Program-made: the position numbers and the translations under genes
Notes under the pieces: model-generated
What the model was told of the DNA's origin: nothing
The model's database searches: none
What the model saw: only the letters and a program-made list of their open reading frames with translations
Part shown: one piece after another, positions 1-6,772 of the stretch
Position numbering within the stretch: the stretch's first letter is position 1
How the letters are laid out: each line of letters opens with the position of its first letter
Origin: Cytophagaceae bacterium
GTDB lineage: Bacteria; Bacteroidota; Bacteroidia; Cytophagales; Spirosomataceae
Reading direction: 5' to 3'
DNA: 10,713 bases
Assembly (NCBI GenBank): GCA_947461155.1
Contig: CANHKE010000018.1
Location: 1-10,713, forward strand

Positions 1-2704
1 ATGATTCTAAACTCTTTTTATTTACTTGTCTGACGTTTATGCGAGATACAAAATCAAAGATATCTGTATACTCTCCGTGCAAATTACGCTCCTCCACAAT
101 GGCATCGACTGCAGCTTCTCCGACACCTTTAATTGCTCCTAAACCAAATCGAATTTGACCTTTTTTATTTACCGCAAAAGATCGCGAAGATTCATTTACA
201 TCTGGAACAAGTAAGGTTAAACCCATTCGCTTGCACTCATCCATGAAAAACGTAATCTTTTCGATATTCCCCAAGGAATTAGAAAGAACCGCAGACATAT
301 ACTCTGAAGGGTAATTTGCTTTCAAATAACCCGTCTGATAGGCAACTAAACCATAACAGGTCGAATGCGATTTATTAAAGGCATATTGCGCAAACGCTTC
401 CCAGTCGGTCCAAATCTTTTCCAACTTATCTGATGGGTGATTATTTGCTTGACCACCTTCCATGAACTTGCCCTTCATCTTATCAATTGTCGCCTTGTCT
501 TTTTTCCCCATGGCTTTCCGAAGTACATCGGCATCACCTTTGGAGAAATTGGCCAACTTCTGAGACAATAACATGACTTGCTCTTGATAAACCGTAATGC
601 CATAGGTATCATTCAAATACTCCTCCATTTCAGGCAAGTCGTATTCAATCTTCTCGCGGCCATGTTTACGGGCAATGTAATTCGGAATATAAACCATCGG
701 TCCCGGACGGAACAAGGCATTCATCGCAATCAAATCTGAAAATTGATCGGGCTTCAAATCACGCAAGTGTTTCTGCATTCCAGGCGATTCAAATTGGAAT
801 GTCCCATTTGTCTCTGCCCGCTGATACAATTCATACGTCAAACGATCATCCAAAGGTAAATCGTCCAAAACAATCGTTTCTCCATGATTTTGCTTAATCA
901 GGCGAACAGCCTCCTTTAAAATAGAAAGTGTTTTTAACCCCAAAAAGTCCATCTTGATCACGCCCGCATTCTCGATCACAGACCCATCATATTGGGTGAT
1001 CAACAAACTCACATCTTTAGACGAAGCGACTGGAAGAATATCCGTCAGGTCTGATGGCGCAATAATGATACCCGCCGCATGAATTCCCGTACCGCGTACG
1101 GAACCCTCCAAAACAAGCGCATTTTCAATAACTGTGGCCGGTAAACCACCCGCTTCTTTAATTTGACGTAATTGTTTTACCTGTTCAATCTCATCCGAAT
1201 TCAATCCTTCCTTATCCGCTAAACTTTTATCTCCGTTCAAAGGAGCGTTAAAGATTCGGTCCAAGGTGATTTTAGGCTTCTCTGGGACTAATTTAGCTAA
1301 GGCATTTGACTCAGATAAGGGTAAATCAAGTACCCGAGCCACATCCTTGATCGACATTTTAGCGGCCATTGTACCATAGGTCGCAATATGTGCCACTTGG
1401 TTTTTACCGTATTTATCTACGACATAATCAATCACTTTTTGACGTCCTTCATCATCAAAATCCGTATCAATATCGGGCAAGGACTTACGATCCGGATTCA
1501 AGAAACGCTCAAATAGTAAATTGTATTTAATCGGATCAATATTCGTAATTCCCAAACAATAAGCCACGACAGAACCGGCGGCAGATCCACGACCCGGACC
1601 CACATAAACACCTAAATCCCGACCCGCTTGAATAAAATCCGCCACGATCAAGAAATAACCGGCGAATCCCATGGTCTTAATCGTATACAATTCAAAGCGA
1701 ATGCGCTCGTCTACAATTTGGTCAATATCTACATACCGCTTTTTCGCACCTTCCATCGTCAGATGCTCCAAATAATCATCCTGATTTAGAAAATCAGTTG
1801 GTATTTGAAAATTCGGGAGCATGACATCCTTGGTCAATTTTAACGTTTCAACTTTGCCAACAATTTCATTTGTATTATCAATGGCCTCCGGAATATGCGA
1901 CCACAATTGTGTCATTTCCTGGGTAGTCTTGAAATAAAATTGATCATTATAAAAGGCAAATCGCTTACCCTTCATATCAAAATCGCCCTCTATATCTTTA
2001 TAAGTAGGAGTAGCCTGCTTTTCGCCTGTATTGATACATAATAAAATATCATGCGCATTGGCATCTTTTTGATCCAAATAATGGGAATCGTTTGATGCGA
2101 TCACTTTGACATTATATTTCTTGGCAAACTTTAACAAGACCTCATTAACTGTCTGTTGTTCAGGTATATAATGATTTTGAACTTCGATGTAATAATCTTC
2201 ACCAAATAAATCCAACCACCATTTAAATTCCTTTTCAGCTGCTTCTTCGCCATCACGTAAAATCGCCTGAGGAACAGAGGCACCCAAACAACACGTCGTA
2301 GCAATAAGTCCTTTGTGATACTTTAAAACAAGTTCTTTATCGATGCGCGGATATTTGGAATACATACCCTCCATAAATCCAAGCGAGCATAATTTGACTA
2401 AATTTTGATAACCCTCCGGATTCTTAGCTAGAAATAATTGATGGTAACGCTTATCCTTATCAATTTTCGTAAAAGCTTGCTTGTGACGATCCTTAACTAA
2501 GTAAAACTCACAACCGACAATCGGCTTTACGCCATGTTTTCCCGCCTCAGCTACAAATTGAAACACCCCAAACATGTTACCATGGTCAGTAATAGCCACA
2601 GCAGGCATGTTATCATCCTTTGCTTTTTTGAACATCGAGGAAATTTTCGATGCACCATCGAGCAAAGAGAACTGGGAATGATTATGTAAATGCGAAAACT
2701 GCAT
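1..2704 (-). CDS. dnaE: DNA polymerase III alpha subunit, C-terminus cut by window edge
   Basis: This is the catalytic subunit of the replicative DNA polymerase, which extends DNA in the replisome. From the ATG at 2704 one frame stays open to the left edge, giving 901 codons. The N-terminus HLHNHSQFSLLDGAS (residues 5-19) opens the PHP domain. Its likely metal ligands include H5, H7, D40/H41, E66, D206 and H208. The polymerase site is PDIDTDF (410-416), where D413 and D415 should be catalytic, with the third aspartate D586 in KMDFLGL. A helix-hairpin-helix motif (IKGVGEAA) lies near residues 860-880. The rest of the HhH region, the OB fold and the tail lie outside the window. No intein interrupts the PHP or palm motifs or the conserved FNKSHS segment. 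It follows the DUF2461 gene after 6 nt, so the two are probably cotranscribed. No Shine-Dalgarno is visible, which is normal in Bacteroidota. Identity is very secure. Confidence 0.97.
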   Translation of the reverse strand, partial: MQFSHLHNHSQFSLLDGASKISSMFKKAKDDNMPAVAITDHGNMFGVFQFVAEAGKHGVKPIVGCEFYLVKDRHKQAFTKIDKDKRYHQLFLAKNPEGYQNLVKLCSLGFMEGMYSKYPRIDKELVLKYHKGLIATTCCLGASVPQAILRDGEEAAEKEFKWWLDLFGEDYYIEVQNHYIPEQQTVNEVLLKFAKKYNVKVIASNDSHYLDQKDANAHDILLCINTGEKQATPTYKDIEGDFDMKGKRFAFYNDQFYFKTTQEMTQLWSHIPEAIDNTNEIVGKVETLKLTKDVMLPNFQIPTDFLNQDDYLEHLTMEGAKKRYVDIDQIVDERIRFELYTIKTMGFAGYFLIVADFIQAGRDLGVYVGPGRGSAAGSVVAYCLGITNIDPIKYNLLFERFLNPDRKSLPDIDTDFDDEGRQKVIDYVVDKYGKNQVAHIATYGTMAAKMSIKDVARVLDLPLSESNALAKLVPEKPKITLDRIFNAPLNGDKSLADKEGLNSDEIEQVKQLRQIKEAGGLPATVIENALVLEGSVRGTGIHAAGIIIAPSDLTDILPVASSKDVSLLITQYDGSVIENAGVIKMDFLGLKTLSILKEAVRLIKQNHGETIVLDDLPLDDRLTYELYQRAETNGTFQFESPGMQKHLRDLKPDQFSDLIAMNALFRPGPMVYIPNYIARKHGREKIEYDLPEMEEYLNDTYGITVYQEQVMLLSQKLANFSKGDADVLRKAMGKKDKATIDKMKGKFMEGGQANNHPSDKLEKIWTDWEAFAQYAFNKSHSTCYGLVAYQTGYLKANYPSEYMSAVLSNSLGNIEKITFFMDECKRMGLTLLVPDVNESSRSFAVNKKGQIRFGLGAIKGVGEAAVDAIVEERNLHGEYTDIFDFVSRINVRQVNKKSLES

Positions 2705-2710
2705 AAAATT

Positions 2711-3394
2711 TTAAGCTTTTATAAAAGGTTCTTTGTCAAAAAATGTGGCATTCAAGAAATCCAAAAATGGCTTTAATTGAAGGGCGGCCAACATTAAGTT
2801 TGGGGTGAAATCAGTTGAAACAATTTCTTTGTCCGTAAAATGACGCCAGTAAAACAATTGCTTCCTCCGCAAATACAACTCATCCGCTGGGCTTGGGTCA
2901 AATCCTTTTGGAACCTTCTTCAATAAATCACCCTCTGCTTCACCAAAAAGCGAAACAAATGAAGGATTTTCAACAATTGCCCGCAAGGACGCTCCATTGT
3001 AATCCACCTCTTGCCGGTAAGCGGCTAATTGCTCGGGACTCGGATTATACATACCACCACCTAAAAAGGACTTACCACCCGGTTCGATGTGCAGGTAATA
3101 ATCCATGAAACCCGATTTTCGACCACCTTCCGAAAAACTTGCCGAAAACCACGTTTTATACGGATCTTTATTTTTTGAAAAACGAACATCCCGAAAAATA
3201 CGGTAGGAGCAGTGTTTCTTCAAAACCCCATCCATATTTTCAAAAGCTGAAAATTCCTGAATTAAGGTTTCTATATAACCTTCGAATTGCGATTTCTCCT
3301 TTTCATATCTTCCCTTATTTTCAGCAAACCATTCACGCGAATTATGCTGCTTTAAATCTGATAAATATGTAAGAAGACTAGGGGAGATGGACAT
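2711..3394 (-). CDS. DUF2461 (TIGR02453) family protein of unknown function
   Basis: The 227-residue protein matches my memory of the DUF2461 / TIGR02453 family, a widespread group of soluble proteins with no established function. Recognisable family landmarks are the N-terminal NSREWFAENKGRYE (residues 18-31), the central RIFRDVRFSKNKDPYKT (65-81) and the glycine-rich HIEPGGKSFLGGGMY (102-116). The length is typical of the family. There is no signal peptide or membrane segment, so it is probably cytoplasmic. The start at 3394 gives the usual N-terminus just ahead of the conserved REWF motif. Its stop lies 6 nt before the dnaE start, so it is probably the first gene of a dnaE transcript. The conserved charged and aromatic clusters suggest a binding or enzymatic pocket, but I assign no activity. 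Family assignment is confident; function is unknown. Confidence 0.88.
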   Translation of the reverse strand: MSISPSLLTYLSDLKQHNSREWFAENKGRYEKEKSQFEGYIETLIQEFSAFENMDGVLKKHCSYRIFRDVRFSKNKDPYKTWFSASFSEGGRKSGFMDYYLHIEPGGKSFLGGGMYNPSPEQLAAYRQEVDYNGASLRAIVENPSFVSLFGEAEGDLLKKVPKGFDPSPADELYLRRKQLFYWRHFTDKEIVSTDFTPNLMLAALQLKPFLDFLNATFFDKEPFIKA

Positions 3395-3398
3395 GAAA

Positions 3399-3430
3399 AA
3401 ATTAGCGAAATAATGAAACGAAATTAGCGA
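3399..3430. repeat. 10-bp direct repeat, two copies 22 bp apart, in the DUF2461-dnaE leader
   Basis: The decamer AAATTAGCGA occurs at 3399-3408 and again at 3421-3430. The 22-bp period puts both copies on the same DNA face. The first copy begins 5 bp upstream of the DUF2461 start codon, so on the minus strand both lie in the leader or promoter of that gene. A tandem binding site is possible but unproven; AT-richness makes a chance duplication less unlikely. Confidence 0.5.
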
Positions 3431-3435
3431 TTCTT

Positions 3436-3453
3436 TCCCAAAATAAATTGGGA
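3436..3453. promoter_or_regulatory. Small palindrome in the spacer between DUF2461 and trpS
   Basis: TCCCAA (3436-3441) and TTGGGA (3448-3453) form perfect 6-bp arms around AATAAA. It sits between two divergent genes and could be an operator for either. The arms are short and there is no U-run, so it does not look like a terminator. Function is speculative. Confidence 0.3.
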
Positions 3454-3479
3454 GAATTGATTGAATTTCATGATTTTTG
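3447..3479 (+). promoter_or_regulatory. Possible trpS promoter of Bacteroidota type
   Basis: GATTTTTG (3472-3479) differs at one position from the Bacteroidota -7 element TAnnTTTG. ATTG (3447-3450) stands 21 nt upstream, where the -33 TTTG is expected. Transcription would start near 3485, leaving a leader of about 18 nt before the trpS ATG at 3503. Both elements are imperfect, so this is only a candidate. Confidence 0.3.
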
Positions 3480-3502
3480 TGAAATTTATTTAAATAGTCA
3501 TT

Positions 3503-4474
3503 ATGCGCATTTTAACAGGGATTCAGTCTTCAGGAAAACCCCATTTAGGAAATATTTTAGGGGCTATTCTTCCAGCCATCGAACTTTCCAAACAAGATGG
3601 AAATGAATCTTTCTTATTTATTGCCGATTTACATACCTTAACCAGCTTGCGCGACGGAGACCAAATCAGGTCAAACACCTTATCGATTGCAGCTGCTTGG
3701 CTTGCATTTGGTTTTGATACTGAAAAAAACTACTTCTACCGTCAATCTAAATTAGCGGCCTATCATACGGAATTAATGTGGTATTTGAACTGCATTACAC
3801 CATTTCCTATGTTGGCAAATGCCCACAGCTTCAAAGATAAATCTGCTCAAATGGCGCAAGTAAACGCCGGTTTATTCACCTATCCGGTATTACAAGCAGC
3901 TGATATTTTGCTTTATGATGCGGAATTAATTCCGGTAGGAAAAGATCAGCGCCAGCATATCGAAATGACGCGTGATATGGCAGGAACATTTAACCGCATG
4001 GCACAAAAAGACATTTTTATAATCCCAGAGGCAGCCATCAATGAATCTGTCATGACGATTCCGGGCATAGACGGAAACAAAATGAGTAAGTCATTAAATA
4101 ACTACATTGACATATTCTTACCTGAAAAAGAATTATTGAAGCAAATTAAAAAGATCGAATCCGATTCAACCCCTTTAGAAGATTCCAAAAATCCAGATGC
4201 AGACATCACATTCAAGTTATTTGCTCTACTGGCCACAGCGGCTGAAACAGCTGAGATGCGCGAGAATTACCTAAAAGGTGGATACGGGTATGGCCATGCC
4301 AAGCAAGCGCTGTATGAGTTGATGTTACGCTATTTCCAAGAAGCTCGGGAAAAGTTTGATTTTTATATCAATAACCCAGATTTAATTGAGGAAAAATTAG
4401 CCGCAGGCGAAACGAAAGTGGAACCGATTGCCGCAGCAACTTTAGCGCGCGTTCGCAGTATATTTAAATTCTAA
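3503..4474 (+). CDS. trpS: Tryptophanyl-tRNA synthetase
   Basis: This cytoplasmic class I synthetase activates tryptophan with ATP and charges tRNA-Trp. The 323 residues match the usual bacterial length. The HIGH-type signature is PHLGN (residues 13-17), within TGIQSSGKPHLGN at the very start. The second signature KMSKS is at 193-197, with the expected asparagines after it. YPVLQAADILLYDAELIPVG (127-146) is the conserved segment in which the aspartate of QAAD (D134) corresponds to the tryptophan-indole ligand of characterised bacterial enzymes. GKDQRQHIE (146-154) is also family-typical. The ATG at 3503 leaves the usual three to four residues before TGIQ, so the start is secure. The PAP2 gene follows after only 3 nt, suggesting a shared transcript. 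I see no tryptophan-sensing leader upstream. Confidence 0.97.
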   Translation: MRILTGIQSSGKPHLGNILGAILPAIELSKQDGNESFLFIADLHTLTSLRDGDQIRSNTLSIAAAWLAFGFDTEKNYFYRQSKLAAYHTELMWYLNCITPFPMLANAHSFKDKSAQMAQVNAGLFTYPVLQAADILLYDAELIPVGKDQRQHIEMTRDMAGTFNRMAQKDIFIIPEAAINESVMTIPGIDGNKMSKSLNNYIDIFLPEKELLKQIKKIESDSTPLEDSKNPDADITFKLFALLATAAETAEMRENYLKGGYGYGHAKQALYELMLRYFQEAREKFDFYINNPDLIEEKLAAGETKVEPIAAATLARVRSIFKF

Positions 4475-4477
4475 TCT

Positions 4478-5026
4478 ATGTTTCCTGCTTGGGATGAATC
4501 ATTGTTTCGGATCATAAATGAATCGCACACGGCGACAATGGACGTTGTGATGCAGTTTCTTTCCGACAAATTTGTCTGGATTCCCTTATATGCGTTTTTA
4601 ATCTACAAACTCTACCAAGCTAAACCACAGGCCATCAAGGCTGCGTTATTGTATGTTGTATTAGCAGTTATTTGGGCAGATCAAATTTCCTCTAGTGTCT
4701 TAAAGCCGCTTGTTAAACGATTAAGACCGAGTCATGTGACTGAATTTAAGTCTTGGATTCATCTACCCAATGGAGAAGGAGGGTTGTACGGCTTTTGCTC
4801 TTCACATGCGGCCAATGCCTTTGCTGTCGCGTGTTGCATCTACCTATTGACTAAAAACAAATCGATCGGGATTCCAATTTTTATCTGGGCCGCTCTAGTT
4901 TCATATAGTCGGATTTACTTAGGTGTACACTATCCTATAGATGTAATCACAGGTGCGATTGTGGGTATATCTGGAGCCTGGATTCTTAAAAACCTTGTCT
5001 ACGATAAATTAACCAAGAATTCATAG
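4478..5026 (+). CDS. PAP2-family membrane phosphatase
   Basis: This is an integral inner-membrane protein of the PAP2 / type 2 phosphatidic acid phosphatase superfamily. Such enzymes dephosphorylate lipid phosphates, for example phosphatidate or undecaprenyl diphosphate, by a phospho-histidine mechanism. Motif 1 is KPLVKRLRP (K76, R83, P84). Motif 2 is CSSH (107-110), with H110 the likely proton donor; most relatives have PSGH. Motif 3 is SRIYLGVHYPID (S144, R145, H151, D155), with H151 the likely nucleophile. Hydrophobic spans lie near 33-47, 53-72, 110-125, 130-143 and 155-171, interleaved with the motifs as the fold requires. The 182-residue length suits a small bacterial PAP2. The exact substrate cannot be read from the sequence. 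It starts 3 nt after trpS, and its last 28 bp overlap the end of the opposite-strand reductase gene. Confidence 0.9.
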   Translation: MFPAWDESLFRIINESHTATMDVVMQFLSDKFVWIPLYAFLIYKLYQAKPQAIKAALLYVVLAVIWADQISSSVLKPLVKRLRPSHVTEFKSWIHLPNGEGGLYGFCSSHAANAFAVACCIYLLTKNKSIGIPIFIWAALVSYSRIYLGVHYPIDVITGAIVGISGAWILKNLVYDKLTKNS

Positions 5027-6018
5027 GTATTCACCCCATCAGCAAAATCATCCAAGGCGGGCATTTGTGCTTGACCAAATGGAATGGCGCCGTCGCCGAC
5101 AATACATTGTATCTTTTCTTCGTGCAGTGTAAGCCAAGCAGACAAATCACGTTGATTCTGATAACGATGAACATGCAAAACACCCACTGGAGATACTAGC
5201 TGTTCATTTTCAGTAACGATAAGATTACCTAAATCAAAATGCGCAACTTGATTCAATAATAATAATGTCTTATGATATTGATAATTATTCGCATATTTTG
5301 TGTGCTCCAATACCCAATCAACCTTCGTTAACACATCAAATAAAGGTATTAAATCATAATCCTCAGGAACAGCAATCGATGAGACATTGCGACAACCCAA
5401 TCCATAATACGTGAAAATATCAGCACTCAAGCCTGCAAAATCATCCATGGACTCATTTCCAGAAAGAACAGCCAAAGAACTCCGGTTCTTACGAATTAGG
5501 TGAGGAATTTTAGCAAAATAATTACTGAAATATCCGGAAGCAAAATCAGAACCCGTGGCTATGATGGCATCGACCCCCGTCATGCGGTCAACAATTTCAA
5601 TTCGATTCACATCGAATTGATTGATTACTTCTATATACAAAGTCATCATAGAACGGTCCTGAGAACTCAATTTCACTATGGCTTGACTTCCGCTAGCTAA
5701 AGTCATTAACAGATCATGCATGCCTACGGCAGGTAAATTACCAGGAAGAATCAAACCAACTCGCTTACTGTGTGCGTCGTGATTTGGCGCATTTTTTTCT
5801 AAGAACTTTAGCCAAACATTCGAATCCAAAAATTGATCCTGAATGGCATTCATGGCATTTCGAATAAGTGTGTCAGAAAACCAAGCATTTTCATTTTTAG
5901 CTTTTTCTATAAATAATTCAATTTTTTCCTGATTAGATGTATCAAGAAAGAAGGTATCCAAAAAGTTAATTAAAGCAATAAATCGATCTTTGTTCATTTT
6001 AGGGGGTATAACAGTCAT
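4999..6018 (-). CDS. LuxC-family acyl-CoA reductase
   Basis: The 339-residue protein resembles the LuxC-like acyl-CoA reductases (PF05893) found across Bacteroidota. Such enzymes reduce an activated fatty acyl group to an aldehyde with NAD(P)H, through a covalent thioester on a cysteine. LPGNLPAVGMHDLL (91-104) and IIATGS (152-157) are nucleotide-fold segments. The likely catalytic cysteine is C209 in YYGLGCRNVSS, matching the aldehyde-dehydrogenase-like active site. There is no signal peptide or membrane segment, so it should be cytoplasmic. The start is uncertain: the ATG at 6018 adds MTVIPPK, while the ATG at 5997 gives MNKDRFIALINFLD, closer to the relatives I remember. It diverges from a ferredoxin gene across 101 nt and overlaps the phosphatase gene tail to tail. 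The physiological substrate is unknown, and no luxD, luxE or luciferase gene is present. Confidence 0.87.
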   Translation of the reverse strand: MTVIPPKMNKDRFIALINFLDTFFLDTSNQEKIELFIEKAKNENAWFSDTLIRNAMNAIQDQFLDSNVWLKFLEKNAPNHDAHSKRVGLILPGNLPAVGMHDLLMTLASGSQAIVKLSSQDRSMMTLYIEVINQFDVNRIEIVDRMTGVDAIIATGSDFASGYFSNYFAKIPHLIRKNRSSLAVLSGNESMDDFAGLSADIFTYYGLGCRNVSSIAVPEDYDLIPLFDVLTKVDWVLEHTKYANNYQYHKTLLLLNQVAHFDLGNLIVTENEQLVSPVGVLHVHRYQNQRDLSAWLTLHEEKIQCIVGDGAIPFGQAQMPALDDFADGVNTYEFLVNLS

Positions 6019-6076
6019 CCAGTGACTTACAAAGTTCTTAAAAATTCAGAATAGTCATTATAAAATATTTACTATT

Positions 6077-6103
6077 CAAAATTACTTATGTAAATTGCAC
6101 AAA
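6077..6103 (-). promoter_or_regulatory. Possible promoter of the acyl-CoA reductase gene
   Basis: Read on the minus strand, 6084-6077 is TAATTTTG, a perfect TAnnTTTG -7 element. A TTTG lies at 6103-6100, but the gap is only 15 nt, shorter than the usual 19-21. Transcription would begin around 6070, leaving a leader of about 50 nt to the ATG at 6018. The -7 match is good; the spacing makes the call tentative. Confidence 0.35.
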
Positions 6104-6119
6104 ATTTTTAATACTTGTT

Positions 6120-6470
6120 ATGGCAATTATCATTACAGACGAATGTATTAACTGTGGAGCATGCGAACCAGAATGCCCAAACACAGCCATTTATGAAGGA
6201 GGAGTAGAGTGGACTTGGGCAGGAGGGACATCATTAACTGAAGTAGAATTAGAAGACGGTTCATCTTTTGATGCAAAAGCACCGGTAGATCCCATTTCAG
6301 ATGAATTCTATTACATCGTACCAGATAAATGTACGGAATGTACAGGTTTCCATGAGGAACCACAGTGCGCAGCCGTTTGCCCAGTAGATTGCTGTGTTCC
6401 AGACCCAGATCATGTTGAAGATAAAGAAACATTAGAAGCTAAAAAAGCCTGGTTACACGCTGAAGCTTAA
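6120..6470 (+). CDS. Dicluster 2[4Fe-4S] ferredoxin, Bacteroidota long-spacer form
   Basis: This small soluble electron carrier should hold two 4Fe-4S clusters. The first motif is C9-x2-C12-x2-C15-x3-C19-P in [12 protein letters not shown]. The second is C71-x2-C74-x8-C83-x3-C87-P, with the long CxxC-x8-C spacing of the Allochromatium vinosum type rather than the clostridial type. By family precedent C9, C12, C15 and C87 bind one cluster and C71, C74, C83 and C19 the other. The acidic C-terminal stretch after residue 93 is the family's helical tail. Between C19 and C71 there are 51 residues, far more than in Alvin-type ferredoxins; I recall this length of about 116 residues from other Bacteroidota. 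C91 and C92 are two further cysteines. A strong terminator begins 23 nt past the stop, so the gene is probably monocistronic. Its redox partners are not evident. Confidence 0.95.
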   Translation: MAIIITDECINCGACEPECPNTAIYEGGVEWTWAGGTSLTEVELEDGSSFDAKAPVDPISDEFYYIVPDKCTECTGFHEEPQCAAVCPVDCCVPDPDHVEDKETLEAKKAWLHAEA

Positions 6471-6493
6471 TCGTTATTTATATACCGAAATTT

Positions 6494-6522
6494 AAAAGCC
6501 CATCCATCGATGGGCTTTTTTT
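6494..6522 (+). terminator. Rho-independent terminator of the ferredoxin gene
   Basis: Perfect 11-bp arms AAAAGCCCATC (6494-6504) and GATGGGCTTTT (6509-6519) enclose a 4-nt loop (CATC) and run into a stretch of T residues to 6522. The A-run on the left arm means it could also work for transcripts on the other strand, though no converging gene is present. Confidence 0.9.
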
Positions 6523-6586
6523 ATATCCCCAAATCAAATCAAAGTATAATTTTTCCAATAGAAGGAAAATCAAGTTAAATTTTGAT

Positions 6587-6626
6587 CCTATTTTTTATGA
6601 TTTTTTGTAAAAACACAAAAAATAGG
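6587..6626. repeat. 10-bp perfect inverted repeat upstream of the porin gene
   Basis: CCTATTTTTT (6587-6596) and AAAAAATAGG (6617-6626) are exact reverse complements 20 nt apart. A second, mutually exclusive pairing joins TTTTTTGT (6601-6608) to ACAAAAAA (6615-6622). The right arm overlaps TAGGTTTG (6623-6630), a perfect -7-type element. It could be an operator or merely A/T-tract symmetry; the CC/GG ends make chance a little less likely. Confidence 0.45.
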
Positions 6627-6698
6627 TTTGTATTTACACCTCTTGTCGGCTTTTTTATGAAATATTTACAATTTTAGGTTAATTTTTATTCCAATTTA

Positions 6699-6730
6699 TT
6701 TGGATAATACAATTTATTGTCAAATCTTTG
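6699..6730 (+). promoter_or_regulatory. Candidate promoter of the porin-amtB operon
   Basis: TTTG (6699-6702) and AATCTTTG (6723-6730, one mismatch to TAnnTTTG) are 20 nt apart, the expected Bacteroidota spacing. Transcription would start near 6736, giving a leader of about 37 nt. The alternative upstream TAGGTTTG (6623-6630) is a perfect -7 match, but its TTTG (6604-6607) is only 15 nt away. I see no sigma-54-type site. Confidence 0.35.
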
Positions 6731-6772
6731 AATCGTAGTCAAGCATTTATAAACACTTAAACAATAGCGCAC

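Larger units (their letters stand above)
6523..6772. other. AT-rich intergenic region upstream of the porin gene
   Basis: With the terminator before it, this makes a 302-nt gene-free stretch. I see no open frame with coding character and no recognisable structured RNA. It contains a weak 6-bp stem (6551-6556 with 6564-6569), a 10-bp inverted repeat at 6587-6626, two promoter-like element sets, and TTTTTTATGA repeated at 6591-6600 and 6651-6660. It is the likely control region of the porin-amtB transcript. Confidence 0.6.

Noticed and set aside
1..2704. Intein or frameshift in dnaE
   Set aside because: The frame is the same at the start, at PDIDTDF, at KMDFLGL and at the left edge, and conserved blocks are uninterrupted.
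2893..3372. Two plus-strand open frames opposite the DUF2461 gene
   Set aside because: They lie wholly antisense to a recognised gene, their translations show no family motifs, and composition fits shadow frames.
5500..5700. Plus-strand open frame of 66 codons opposite the acyl-CoA reductase
   Set aside because: Antisense shadow inside a conserved enzyme gene, with no recognisable protein features.
6100..6119. Promoter directly upstream of the ferredoxin start
   Set aside because: No TAnnTTTG with a spaced TTTG on the plus strand; TAATACTTG does not align with the consensus and would leave no leader.
6148..6432. Minus-strand open frame opposite the ferredoxin
   Set aside because: Leucine/histidine-rich shadow of a conserved ferredoxin; no promoter or domain.
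6523..6772. Sigma-54 promoter or riboswitch for nitrogen control
   Set aside because: No good TGGC-N8-TTGC match and no recognisable riboswitch core; only AT-rich symmetry is visible.
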